From assembly GCF_022024115.1 (NCBI RefSeq), contig NZ_CP091792.1, forward strand, positions 1,736,001-1,800,000: a stretch of DNA of 64,000 bases. The letters run 5' to 3'. The notes beneath the pieces are model-generated. The model was not told the DNA's origin. It saw nothing but the letters and a program-made list of their open reading frames with translations, and did no database searches. Every line of letters starts with the position of its first letter. Positions within the stretch are counted from its first letter, which is position 1. Both the position numbers and the translations under genes were made by a program. Of this stretch, positions 15,869 through 26,873 are shown piece by piece. This DNA is from Prevotella communis. Its GTDB lineage: Bacteria > Bacteroidota > Bacteroidia > Bacteroidales > Bacteroidaceae.

Positions 15869-16564
15869 ATGGAAGAATTGATACAGTTAGACAAACAGTT
15901 GCTGCTCTGGTTCAACGGAAGTGATTCGTTGTTCCTTGATGGTCTTGTCGAGACACTGACGACGGCCACCACGTGGATACCGCTTTACCTGGGCCTGTTT
16001 TACCTGGTGCTCAAGAACAACGACAACATACAGAAGGTGTTGCTTGTCCTGGGCTGTGCAGGATTATGCGTCTTCCTGGCCGGTTCCCTCAATGACCTGT
16101 TTGTGAAACCCTGGGTGGCACGCTGGCGTCCTTCCCGTGACCCGGAGATTGCGATGCTGGTGGATGTGGTCAATGGCTATCGCGGCGGGCGCTATGGCTT
16201 CTTCTCGTCGCACGCTGCCAACACCTTCAGTCTTGCTATCTTCTTCACACTTCTGGTACGGAGCAAGGTGCTGTCGGTGGCGATGATACTGTGGTCGCTG
16301 CTGAACTGTTGGACACGTCTGTATCTGGGCGTCCATTTCCCCGGTGACATCCTCTGCGGACTGCTCTGGGGCGGTGTCGTCGGTACGGGGATGTGGTTCC
16401 TGCACCAGCACATCTACAAAAAGATTAATACACAGGATTTTTATGTTTCAACGCAATATACGGCGACAGGCTATCAGAAGTCTGACGTGGACATCGTGAT
16501 TTGCATCCTGCTGCTCACGATCGTCTATGCTATCCTGAAGTCGTGCTATACACTTTATACTTAA
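15869..16564 (+). CDS. PAP2-family membrane phosphatase
   Basis: This membrane protein of about 231 residues has the three PAP2 phosphatase motifs. They are KPWVARWRPS (KxxxxxxRP form), YGFFSSHAANT (in place of PSGH) and TRLYLGVHFPGDI (SRxxxxxHxxxD form, with threonine for the first serine). Family members dephosphorylate lipid phosphates such as undecaprenyl pyrophosphate, phosphatidylglycerol phosphate or lipid A 1-phosphate. About six membrane helices are visible. The start at 15869 (MEELIQ) is the only ATG near the 5' end. It follows the Bat operon after 19 bp of repeat-like linker. The substrate is not decided by sequence. Confidence 0.88.
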   Translation: MEELIQLDKQLLLWFNGSDSLFLDGLVETLTTATTWIPLYLGLFYLVLKNNDNIQKVLLVLGCAGLCVFLAGSLNDLFVKPWVARWRPSRDPEIAMLVDVVNGYRGGRYGFFSSHAANTFSLAIFFTLLVRSKVLSVAMILWSLLNCWTRLYLGVHFPGDILCGLLWGGVVGTGMWFLHQHIYKKINTQDFYVSTQYTATGYQKSDVDIVICILLLTIVYAILKSCYTLYT

Positions 16565-16573
16565 ATACAATTA

Positions 16574-17827
16574 ATGGATACAAAACATATTCATATAAGC
16601 GATTACAATTATCCTCTGCCTGATGAGCGCATTGCGAAATTCCCATTGGCGGAGCGCGACCACTCAAAACTGTTGCTCTATAAGCACGGTGAGGTGGGAG
16701 AGGACGTCTTCTATAATCTGGCCAGTCATCTGCCAGAGGGCGCTCTCATGGTTTTCAACAATACGAGGGTGATTCAGGCGCGTCTGCATTTCCGTAAGGA
16801 GACGGGTGCCCTTATCGAGGTGTTCTTGTTGGAACCGGCTTTCCCTGCCGACTACGAACAGATGTTCCAGACACGCGGACACTGCGCCTGGTACTGTCTG
16901 GTGGGCAACCTGAAGAAATGGAAGGAGGGAACACTGGCCAGGGAACTGTCGGTCGGTGACTCAAAACTGACGATCAAGGCTACGCGCGGTGAGATGCACG
17001 GCACGAGTCATCGCATAGACTTTGAATGGGATAACCAGACGGTGTCTTTTGCGGAGATACTGGAGTCGATGGGCGAGCTGCCTATCCCGCCTTACTTGAA
17101 TCGTGAGACGCAGGAGAGTGACAAGACAACCTACCAGACGGTTTACTCGAAGATAAAGGGTAGTGTGGCTGCGCCTACGGCGGGCCTGCATTTCACGGAT
17201 GCTGTGCTTCAGTCGGTTGACGCCCACGGCATTGACCGTGAGGAGGTGACGCTGCACGTGGGTGCCGGTACCTTCAAGCCTGTGAAGAGTGAGGAGATTG
17301 AGGGTCACGAGATGCACACGGAGTATATCTGCGTGAAGCGTCAGACTTTCGAGAAACTGCTGAAGCACGACTGTCAGGCGATTGCTGTGGGTACCACGAG
17401 CGTGCGTACGCTGGAGAGCCTGTATTACATGGGCCTGAAGGTGCTTCGTAATCCCGATATCCAGGAGGATGAGTTGCACGTTAACCAGTGGGAACCGTAT
17501 GAAAGGGAAGAGGGAAGAGTGAAGAGTGAAGAATCTGCTTCCGCTGCCATGGATGTCTCTCCACGTGCTGCTATCCAGGCTTTGCTCGACTGGCTCGACC
17601 GTAACGGGTTGGCATCGCTGCACAGCAGTACGCAGATTATCATTGCCCCTGGCTATGAATATAAGATAGTGAAGATGCTGGTCACGAATTTTCACCAGCC
17701 GCAGTCAACGCTGCTGCTGTTGGTGAGTGCCTTTGTAAAGGGTGACTGGCATAAGATTTACGACTACGCCCTTGCTCATGATTTCCGCTTCTTGAGCTAC
17801 GGCGACAGTTCGTTGATAATTCCTTAA
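16574..17827 (+). CDS. queA: QueA-type tRNA ribosyltransferase-isomerase with repeat-derived insert
   Basis: QueA transfers the ribosyl group of S-adenosylmethionine to 7-aminomethyl-7-deazaguanine in tRNA, making epoxyqueuosine. The family motifs are clear: LPDERIAKFPLAERDHSKLL, VFNNTRVIQARL, GSVAAPTAGLHFT and HVGAGTFKPV. The C-terminus reads TNFHQPQSTLLLLVSAF. At 417 residues it is the longer of two QueA forms seen in Bacteroidales. Near residue 310 an unusual charged stretch (EREEGRVKSEESASAAMD) is encoded by purine-rich text (17501-17533) that matches the intergenic linkers of this window. It seems to be an in-frame insertion into a surface loop. Confidence 0.93.
   Translation: MDTKHIHISDYNYPLPDERIAKFPLAERDHSKLLLYKHGEVGEDVFYNLASHLPEGALMVFNNTRVIQARLHFRKETGALIEVFLLEPAFPADYEQMFQTRGHCAWYCLVGNLKKWKEGTLARELSVGDSKLTIKATRGEMHGTSHRIDFEWDNQTVSFAEILESMGELPIPPYLNRETQESDKTTYQTVYSKIKGSVAAPTAGLHFTDAVLQSVDAHGIDREEVTLHVGAGTFKPVKSEEIEGHEMHTEYICVKRQTFEKLLKHDCQAIAVGTTSVRTLESLYYMGLKVLRNPDIQEDELHVNQWEPYEREEGRVKSEESASAAMDVSPRAAIQALLDWLDRNGLASLHSSTQIIIAPGYEYKIVKMLVTNFHQPQSTLLLLVSAFVKGDWHKIYDYALAHDFRFLSYGDSSLIIP
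17501..17533 (+). repeat. Purine-rich linker-type repeat inside queA
   Basis: A nearly all-purine run of gaaaggg, aagaggg and aagagtg words matches the linkers before ftsY (3622-3650), rimO (4674-4694) and the DUF58 gene (8455-8477). It encodes an extra charged segment in QueA. Confidence 0.65.
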
Positions 17828-17838
17828 ACCTCAAATCA

Positions 17839-19767
17839 ATGAAGTACGGATTAATCAAAGTGGCTGCTGCCATACCAGGTGTGCGCGTAGCCGATGTGGA
17901 CTATAACGTTCAACAGATAGAGAACCTCATTGCCCAGGCTGAGGGAAAAGGTGCTGAGGTCATCGTGTTCCCGGAGCTGTCTGTCACGGGTTACACTTGT
18001 CAGGATCTGTTCCGTCAGCAGTTGTTGCTCGAGAAGGCCGAGGAGGCTATCATCAAGTTGCTCGACTTCACCCGCAAGCTGGATATCATCAGTGTGGTAG
18101 GTGTGCCTGTGCGCATCGGTCCACTGCTTTATAATTGTGCCGTTGTCGTACAGGGTGGCACCATCCTGGGTGTTGTTCCCAAGACTTATCTGCCCAATTA
18201 TTGTGAGTTCTATGAGAAGCGCTGGTTTGCTTCTGCTGCCGACCTCATGCCGCAGGATATCTATCTGGCTGGCAGTCTGATTCATGTGTCTGCAGAACCT
18301 ATCGTCTTCCGTACTTGCGACGGGGTTGGTTTCGGTATTGAGATTTGTGAGGATGTATGGGCTCCGCTGCCTCCAAGTAATAACCTGGCGCTGGCTGGGG
18401 CGGATATCATCCTGAACCTGTCGGCAACGGATGAGCTGCTGGGCAAGCACAACTATCTGTGTTCGCTGCTGGCTCAGCAGAGTGCCCGCATGATGTGTGG
18501 CTACGTCTATAGCAGTTGCGGCTTTGGCGAGTCCACGCAGGATGTGGTGTATGGCGGTAACGCTATGATTTTCGAGAATGGACGACAGCTGGCTACGGGT
18601 GACCGCTTCTCATTGGAGCCTCAGTTGCAGATTCAGCAGATTGACGTGGAGCGTCTGCGCGGTGAGCGACAGAATAACACGACGTTCCGCACGGCACAGG
18701 ATGGTGCTACGGCACGTGTCGTCTATGCGAAGAGCGTCAACGCGCGTCCCTTCGAACTGGTTCGTCCGGTCAATCCGCATCCGTTTATCCCTGAAGATGG
18801 ACAGATGACTTCTTCGTGCGAGGAGATCCTGAATATCCAGACGATGGGACTCTGTCGCCGGTTGCACCATACGCATTGCGACAAGGCGGTGATTGGTATC
18901 AGCGGTGGTCTCGACTCTACGCTGGCACTGCTCGTCGTGGTACGTGCTTTCGATAAGCTGGGGCTCTCACGCAAGGGTATCATCGGTATCACCATGCCTG
19001 GCTTCGGCACTACCGACCGCACGCACGATAATGCTGTCAGTCTGATGACTTCCCTGGGTATCTCCCAGCGGGAAATCAGTATTGCCAAGAGTGTCACCCA
19101 GCATTTTGAGGATATCGGCCATGATGCCGCTGTTCATGATGTGACCTATGAGAACTCGCAGGCGCGCGAGCGTACGCAGATATTAATGGATGTAGCCAAT
19201 CAGGTAGGCGGTATGGTTATCGGTACGGGCGACCTCTCAGAACTGGCTTTGGGCTGGTGTACGTATAATGGTGACCACATGTCTATGTATGGCGTCAATG
19301 GCGGCGTTCCCAAGACGCTGGTACAGTATCTGATTCGCTATCTGGCACAGTTGCCCGCATTTGCCGAACAGCGTGATGTGCTGATTGATGTGATAGAAAC
19401 GCCTATCTCGCCAGAACTGACACCTGCCGATGAACAGGGAAATATCCAGCAGAAGACGGAAGACCTCGTAGGTCCCTATGAGCTTCATGATTTCTTCCTT
19501 TACTATATGTTGCGCTGGGGATTCCGTCCTTCGAAGATATTCATGCTGGCACAACATGCCTTCGAGGGGAAATATGATGATGACACCATTTGTCATTGGC
19601 TGCAGACGTTCTGCCGTCGCTTCTTTAACCAGCAGTTCAAACGCTCTTGCCTGCCCGACGGGCCCAAGGTGGGAAGTGTCAGTCTATCACCCCGTGGAGA
19701 CTGGCGAATGCCAAGTGATGCATTCAGTACTTTATGGCAAAAAGAGTGTGAAGCACTGGAAAGATAG
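17839..19767 (+). CDS. nadE: Glutamine-dependent NAD(+) synthetase
   Basis: NadE makes NAD from deamido-NAD, ATP and glutamine, the last step of NAD synthesis. The 642-residue protein has an N-terminal nitrilase-type glutaminase with the Glu-Lys-Cys triad E46 (FPELS), K115 (PKTYLPNY) and C170 (EICEDVW). The C-terminal synthetase domain starts near residue 345 with the PP-loop GISGGLDST (about 354-362). STAELAxG-like GTGDLSELALGWCTYNGDH is also present. It is separated from queA by 11 bp, so it is probably the last gene of the long Bat series. A ribosomal-protein promoter follows. Confidence 0.96.
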   Translation: MKYGLIKVAAAIPGVRVADVDYNVQQIENLIAQAEGKGAEVIVFPELSVTGYTCQDLFRQQLLLEKAEEAIIKLLDFTRKLDIISVVGVPVRIGPLLYNCAVVVQGGTILGVVPKTYLPNYCEFYEKRWFASAADLMPQDIYLAGSLIHVSAEPIVFRTCDGVGFGIEICEDVWAPLPPSNNLALAGADIILNLSATDELLGKHNYLCSLLAQQSARMMCGYVYSSCGFGESTQDVVYGGNAMIFENGRQLATGDRFSLEPQLQIQQIDVERLRGERQNNTTFRTAQDGATARVVYAKSVNARPFELVRPVNPHPFIPEDGQMTSSCEEILNIQTMGLCRRLHHTHCDKAVIGISGGLDSTLALLVVVRAFDKLGLSRKGIIGITMPGFGTTDRTHDNAVSLMTSLGISQREISIAKSVTQHFEDIGHDAAVHDVTYENSQARERTQILMDVANQVGGMVIGTGDLSELALGWCTYNGDHMSMYGVNGGVPKTLVQYLIRYLAQLPAFAEQRDVLIDVIETPISPELTPADEQGNIQQKTEDLVGPYELHDFFLYYMLRWGFRPSKIFMLAQHAFEGKYDDDTICHWLQTFCRRFFNQQFKRSCLPDGPKVGSVSLSPRGDWRMPSDAFSTLWQKECEALER

Positions 19768-19817
19768 ACCAAATCTCATATAATATGTTAAATTGTGGGC
19801 GTAAAAGTACGAAAAGT

Positions 19818-19848
19818 TTTGTTAATTCACGAAAAAGTCGTACCTTTG
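19818..19848 (+). promoter_or_regulatory. Promoter of the rpsF-rpsR-rplI operon
   Basis: TTTG at 19818-19821, a 19-bp spacer and TACCTTTG at 19841-19848 match the consensus. The leader to rpsF is about 45 nt and AT-rich. Confidence 0.8.
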
Positions 19849-19896
19849 CGCCCGCATTTTGCAAAATAATATTATTTTAACTTTTTAATTAAACGT

Positions 19897-20241
19897 ATGA
19901 ATAAGTACGAAACCGTTTTCATTTTAACTCCCGTTTTGTCTGACGAACAGACAAAGGAAACGGTCGCTAAGTTCAAGAAGGTTCTCGCCGACAAAGGCGC
20001 TGAGATCGTGAACGAAGAGGCCTGGGGATTGAAGAAACTGGCTTACCAGATTGAGAAGAAGACCTCTGGCTTCTATTTCCTCATCGAATTCAACGCTGAG
20101 CCAGCTGTGATTAAGACATTGGAGACTGCCTATCGTCGTGACGAGAAGGTTATCCGTTTCCAGACTGTTAAACTTGACAAGTATGCTGCTGAATATGCTG
20201 AGAAGCGTCGTAGCAAGCTTGGTAAAAAAGAGGAGGCTTAA
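19897..20241 (+). CDS. rpsF: 30S ribosomal protein S6
   Basis: This 114-residue S6 protein sits in the platform of the 30S subunit and binds as a pair with S18. The family N-terminus [15 protein letters not shown] and the segment [20 protein letters not shown] are typical. It is the first gene of the rpsF-rpsR-rplI operon and ends 3 nt before rpsR. No single-strand binding protein gene intervenes, which is normal for Bacteroidetes. Confidence 0.97.
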   Translation: MNKYETVFILTPVLSDEQTKETVAKFKKVLADKGAEIVNEEAWGLKKLAYQIEKKTSGFYFLIEFNAEPAVIKTLETAYRRDEKVIRFQTVKLDKYAAEYAEKRRSKLGKKEEA

Positions 20242-20244
20242 ATT

Positions 20245-20511
20245 ATGGCAGAACAGAGTGAAATCCGTTATTTGACTGCTCCTTCTATCGATACAAAGAA
20301 GAAGAAGTACTGTCGTTTCAAGAAGAGCGGTATCAAGTATATCGACTACAAAGATCCCGAGTTCCTGAAGAAGTTCCTGAACGAGCAGGGTAAGATTCTG
20401 CCCCGTCGCATCACCGGTACCTCTCTGAAGTACCAGCGCCGTGTGGCTCAGGCCGTTAAGCGTGCACGTCAGATTGCATTGCTGCCTTACGTAACCGATT
20501 TGATGAAATAA
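20245..20511 (+). CDS. rpsR: 30S ribosomal protein S18
   Basis: This 88-residue S18 carries the hallmark [21 protein letters not shown] and the basic stretch [20 protein letters not shown]. It contacts 16S rRNA next to S6. It is followed after 18 bp by rplI, with a purine-rich aaaggagg just upstream of that next gene. Confidence 0.98.
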   Translation: MAEQSEIRYLTAPSIDTKKKKYCRFKKSGIKYIDYKDPEFLKKFLNEQGKILPRRITGTSLKYQRRVAQAVKRARQIALLPYVTDLMK

Positions 20512-20529
20512 ACAAAGGAGGACGCAAGA

Positions 20530-21048
20530 ATGGAATTGATTTTGAAAGAAGATGTTATCGGCTTGGGATTCAAGAACGATATCGTAAATGTTAAGTCGGG
20601 TTATGGCCGTAACTACCTGATTCCTCAGGGTAAGGCCGTTATCGCTTCTCCCTCTGCTAAGAAGATTCTCGCTGAGAACCTGAAGCAGCAGGCTCACAAG
20701 TTGGCTGCTCTGAAGGCTGCCGCTGAAGAGAAGGCTGCCGCTCTCGAGGGTGTTGCACTTACTATCGCTGCTAAGGTTAGCGCTACTGGTCAGCTCTATG
20801 GTTCTGTTACTAACATGACCGTTGCTGAGGAGCTCGCTAAGCTGGGCAAGGAAGTTGATCGTAAGATCATCGTCCTGAAGGATATTAAGAAGGTTGGCGA
20901 CTATGTTGCTGTTGTTCGCTTCCACAAGGAAGTAAGCGCTGAGATTCCCGTTAAGGTTGTTGCCGAGGGTGCTCCCGCTGAGGAAGTAGCAGCTCCTGCT
21001 GTTGAAGAGGCTCCTGCTCAGGAAGCAGAGGCTCCCGTAGCTGAGTAA
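20530..21048 (+). CDS. rplI: 50S ribosomal protein L9 with acidic tail
   Basis: L9 is the elongated 50S stalk-base protein that limits ribosome slippage. The N-terminal domain (MELILKEDVIGLGFKNDIVN, GYGRNYLIPQGKAV) and the long helix rich in Ala and Lys are clear. At 172 residues it is longer than the roughly 149 of E. coli because of a C-terminal tail of about 25 residues made only of Ala, Pro, Glu and Val with one Gln. The tail is probably disordered. A terminator follows. Confidence 0.97.
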   Translation: MELILKEDVIGLGFKNDIVNVKSGYGRNYLIPQGKAVIASPSAKKILAENLKQQAHKLAALKAAAEEKAAALEGVALTIAAKVSATGQLYGSVTNMTVAEELAKLGKEVDRKIIVLKDIKKVGDYVAVVRFHKEVSAEIPVKVVAEGAPAEEVAAPAVEEAPAQEAEAPVAE

Positions 21049-21085
21049 GTTCGCTGTAAAGCAATATCATTGATATTACAACGCA

Positions 21086-21125
21086 AATCCCAGTCACTGT
21101 CAGGTGGCTGGGATTCTTTATTGTT
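21086..21125 (+). terminator. Intrinsic terminator of the rpsF operon
   Basis: A 12-bp stem with one G-U pair joins 21086-21097 (aatcccagtcac) and 21104-21115, followed by a T-rich tract. It lies between convergent rplI and trmD and may serve both. Confidence 0.8.
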
Positions 21126-21143
21126 TCAACTTTAATAATCTGA

Positions 21144-21821
21144 TTATTTTTTCAGCAGGTCAGGACGCAGTCGCTTGGTACGTTCCATGGCTTGTTCCAT
21201 TTCCCAGTCGCGTATCTTTGCTTCGTTACCGCTCAGCAGGATATCGGGCACTTTCCAGCCTTTATAGTCGGCAGGACGGGTGTAGATAGGCGCTGCGAGG
21301 ATGTCATCCTGGAAGCAGTCGGAGAGGGCACTTTGTTCGTCGCCAATGACGCCAGGTACAACGCGTACCACCGCGTCGGCTATCATTGCAGCAACAAGTT
21401 CTCCGCCAGTAAGCACAAAATCGCCAATTGAGATTTCACGGGTAATCAGGTGGTCGCGCACGCGCTGGTCAATACCCTTGTAATGACCTGCCAGGATGAT
21501 AAGGTTGCCTTTGAGCGACAGTTCATTGGCCATGTGCTGGTCGAAGCGCTCACCATCGGGTGAGGTGAAAATAACTTCGTCGTAGTCGCGTTCTGCTTTC
21601 AAGGCTGTGATGCAACGGTCAATTGGCTCGCATTGCATCACCATACCGGCACTACCGCCATAGGGATAGTCGTCTACGCGGCGCCATTTGTCGAGTGTAT
21701 AGTCACGCAGATTATGAAGGCGTATTTCGGCCAGTCCTTTTTTCTCGGCACGTGCCAATATAGATTCATGTACAAAGCCCTCAAGCATCTCGGGCAGTAC
21801 GGTAATAATGTCTATTCGCAT
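21144..21821 (-). CDS. trmD: tRNA (guanine-37-N1) methyltransferase TrmD
   Basis: TrmD methylates G37 next to the anticodon, which prevents +1 frameshifting. The 225-residue SPOUT enzyme shows the N-terminal [13 protein letters not shown], the loop [14 protein letters not shown], and the knot-forming SAM region [13 protein letters not shown] and [14 protein letters not shown]. It ends [12 protein letters not shown] and the C-terminal helical domain. It lies 14 bp downstream of a small unknown membrane-protein gene and is probably cotranscribed with it, rather than with the usual rpsP/rplS neighbours of other phyla. Confidence 0.97.
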   Translation of the reverse strand: MRIDIITVLPEMLEGFVHESILARAEKKGLAEIRLHNLRDYTLDKWRRVDDYPYGGSAGMVMQCEPIDRCITALKAERDYDEVIFTSPDGERFDQHMANELSLKGNLIILAGHYKGIDQRVRDHLITREISIGDFVLTGGELVAAMIADAVVRVVPGVIGDEQSALSDCFQDDILAAPIYTRPADYKGWKVPDILLSGNEAKIRDWEMEQAMERTKRLRPDLLKK

Positions 21822-21835
21822 ATAAAAATGTGTGT

Positions 21836-22435
21836 TTACTCTGCTATTTCTGTTTTTCCTTCGTGTATCATGTATATCTCATTGAAGGACACGATGTCCT
21901 TGTAGTCGCGCTCAAACTGCGCCTTGGCCTCCTTGCTGCTATTGGCATCGTATTCGTGTTCGCCTGACTCGTCACGCCAGCCTTTGTATGCAGCACGAAT
22001 CTGCCACAGATGGTTGTCGCTGAGCACCTGATGCTCATTCTGGTATTGGATCACCTCCTCAAGTTTTCCTTCGCCCAGCATCGTCACGATATCATGATAG
22101 CCATTGACCAGATTGATAAAGGTGGAATCACAATGGGATGCGTTGATACTGTCCTGAAGCCACTCGTACATGTTGTCAACATAGACGTAGAGCAGATTGT
22201 CGCTTTCCAGCTGGCTCTTGAATTCCTGCACCTTGCTATCGTCGAATTGCTCCTTGGGCTGGGGCTCCTGGACGGTCTCAATAGGTGCTTGTGCCTGTGC
22301 GGTATCGTTCTCGTCAGTGTTGGTGAACAGGCTGATAATGCCCACACCGGCAAAGCCAATGATGAATGTCACGCATGCCGATGCAATCAGTTTTTTCTTA
22401 TCCTGAGTACTTATTTTTCTTTGATTTGGTTTCAT
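21836..22435 (-). CDS. Unknown membrane-anchored protein upstream of trmD
   Basis: I do not recognise this 199-residue protein. It has a basic N-terminus ([15 protein letters not shown]), one membrane helix at about 17-38 ([19 protein letters not shown]) and a short Ala/Pro/Gln-rich spacer. A helical, mostly acidic domain of about 140 residues follows, rich in Tyr, Trp and Asp ([30 protein letters not shown]). The helix has the layout of an uncleaved anchor, so the domain is probably periplasmic. I start it at 22435 because a full consensus promoter ends 6 nt upstream, which would make the mRNA leaderless or nearly so. An in-frame start further upstream would lie in the promoter. Confidence 0.7.
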   Translation of the reverse strand: MKPNQRKISTQDKKKLIASACVTFIIGFAGVGIISLFTNTDENDTAQAQAPIETVQEPQPKEQFDDSKVQEFKSQLESDNLLYVYVDNMYEWLQDSINASHCDSTFINLVNGYHDIVTMLGEGKLEEVIQYQNEHQVLSDNHLWQIRAAYKGWRDESGEHEYDANSSKEAKAQFERDYKDIVSFNEIYMIHEGKTEIAE

Positions 22436-22441
22436 AATCTG

Positions 22442-22473
22442 CAAATTTACCGTTTTTTCTTTAATCATACAAA
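22442..22473 (-). promoter_or_regulatory. Promoter of the unknown gene and trmD
   Basis: On the minus strand TTTG (22473-22470), a 20-bp spacer and TAAATTTG (22449-22442) match the consensus exactly. The start codon begins at 22435, only 6 nt after the -7 box. Confidence 0.75.
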
Positions 22474-22512
22474 TTTTTTGCGCGTTTTGTGTTATTAGCG
22501 GTATATTTTTTG

Positions 22513-22520
22513 TAATTTTG
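22513..22520 (+). promoter_or_regulatory. Candidate -7 box of ligA
   Basis: TAATTTTG followed by C lies 20 nt before the ligA start. The nearest TTTG (22486-22489) is 23 bp away, slightly longer than usual. It is back to back with the divergent promoter at 22442-22473. Confidence 0.5.
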
Positions 22521-22528
22521 CGGATTGA

Positions 22529-25205
<2,677 letters not shown>

Positions 25206-25209
<4 letters not shown>

Positions 25210-25934
25210 GATATTTTATAACACTGAGTTACGATGGAACACGTTTCCACGGATGGCAGGTACAGCCTAATGGTATCTCTGTGCAAGGTGAACTGCAGCG
25301 GGGCTTGTCGCTATTGCTTCGCGAAGAGATACAGATTACCGGTGCCGGTCGTACGGATGCGGGGGTGCATGCCAAGATGATGGTGGCTCATTTCGATACG
25401 GAGTCTGCGGTTGATTGCAAACAGTTGGCATATAAGTTGAACAAACTGCTGCCACAGGATATCGCTGTGCAGAAAGTAGAACCTGTCAGCGATGACTTGC
25501 ATGCCCGGTTCTCTGCTACCTCGCGCACCTATTATTATTATGTACATACAGTAAAGTCTCCTTTTGCGCGTCATTATTCCTGCGAATTGCATTATCCGCT
25601 GGATTTCCAAAAGATGAACGAGGCAGCACGGATGCTCCTGGAGTATGAAGATTTTGGTGCTTTCTGCAAGAGTCATGCAGATGTGAAGACTACGCTCTGT
25701 AAGGTGACGTGTGCTGAGTGGCATCAGACATCCCCGTCAACATGGTATTTCGAGATTTCGGCCAACAGATTCCTGCGTAATATGGTGCGTGCCGTTGTCG
25801 GTACGTTGATTGAGGTTGGCCGGGGTAGAATGTCAATAGATGATTTTCGTCGTGTGATAGAGGGCAAACGCCGTACGGAGGCTGGCGAGTCGATGCCGGG
25901 CAATGCCCTTTTCCTAGTAGATATTAAATATTAA
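25206..25934 (+). CDS. truA: tRNA pseudouridine(38-40) synthase TruA
   Basis: TruA makes pseudouridine at positions 38-40 of the tRNA anticodon arm. The 242-residue enzyme has [14 protein letters not shown] at the N-terminus and the catalytic aspartate in [11 protein letters not shown] (near residue 53). Later motifs are [13 protein letters not shown] and [15 protein letters not shown]. It overlaps the B3/4 gene by ATGA, and the transporter gene follows 2 nt after its stop, so the four genes from ligA form one operon. Confidence 0.97.
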
Positions 25935-25936
25935 TT

Positions 25937-26854
25937 ATGTGGTTAATCTTAGCATTTTTGTCGGCTGCCTTTTTGGGTATCTATGATTCTCTGAAGAAAA
26001 AGGCATTGAAGGATAACGCCGTCATTCCAATTTTGTTTCTTAACACGCTGTTCTCATCGCTGATATTCCTGCCGTTTATCCTATTGAGTGGTATGACGGA
26101 TATGCTTGATGGCAGCATCTTCCATGTGGCCAGTGGTGGTTGGGAGGTTCATAAGTTTATCGTGTTGAAAGCACTTATCGTACTCTCTTCATGGATACTG
26201 GGCTATTTCGGTATGAAGCATCTGCCGCTTACCATCGTTGGACCTATCAACGCCACGCGACCGGTGATGGTGCTGGTAGGTGCGTTATTGTTCTTTGGCG
26301 AGCGACTGAATGTGTGGCAATGGGTGGGTGTGTCACTTGCTGTCATATCATTCCTGTTGCTCAGTCGTAGCGGAAAGAAGGAAGGTATCGACTTCAAGCA
26401 TGATCATTGGATATATATGATTGTAGGCGCTGCTGCGCTGGGAGCTGTCAGCGGCCTGTACGATAAGTATCTGATGGCACCAGCAGGTCAGGGTGGTGTA
26501 GGACTGGATCGTATGATGGTACAGTCTTGGTATAATATCTACCAGTGTTTCATGATGCTGGTGATGTTGCTGCTCTTGTGGTGGCCAAAACACAATCAGA
26601 CAACCCCTTTTCATTGGGATTGGGCTATCATTGGCGTCAGCGTGTTCTTGTCCACGGCCGACTTCATGTATTTCTATTCGCTCTCTTTGCCAGAGGCCAT
26701 GATCAGTATCGTGTCAATGGTACGTCGTGGTTCGGTCATCGTGTCGTTCCTTTGTGGGGCGATGTTCTTCCGCGAGAAGAACCTGAGGGCAAAGGCTGTT
26801 GACCTGGCTTTAGTTCTCCTTGGAATGATATTCTTATATATTGGAAGTCATTAG
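25937..26854 (+). CDS. EamA/DMT-family membrane transporter
   Basis: This 305-residue integral membrane protein has about ten hydrophobic helices in two EamA halves (residues about 1-140 and 155-305). The first half ends with the typical GPINATRPVMVLVGALLFFG segment and the second contains SLPEAMISIVSMVRRGSVIV. Drug/metabolite transporters move metabolites, amino acids or nucleotide sugars; the substrate cannot be told. It is the last gene of the ligA operon and faces convergent tilS with 19 bp between and no clear terminator. Confidence 0.88.
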   Translation: MWLILAFLSAAFLGIYDSLKKKALKDNAVIPILFLNTLFSSLIFLPFILLSGMTDMLDGSIFHVASGGWEVHKFIVLKALIVLSSWILGYFGMKHLPLTIVGPINATRPVMVLVGALLFFGERLNVWQWVGVSLAVISFLLLSRSGKKEGIDFKHDHWIYMIVGAAALGAVSGLYDKYLMAPAGQGGVGLDRMMVQSWYNIYQCFMMLVMLLLLWWPKHNQTTPFHWDWAIIGVSVFLSTADFMYFYSLSLPEAMISIVSMVRRGSVIVSFLCGAMFFREKNLRAKAVDLALVLLGMIFLYIGSH

Positions 26855-26873
26855 TGCTTCTTGGAGATTTGAA

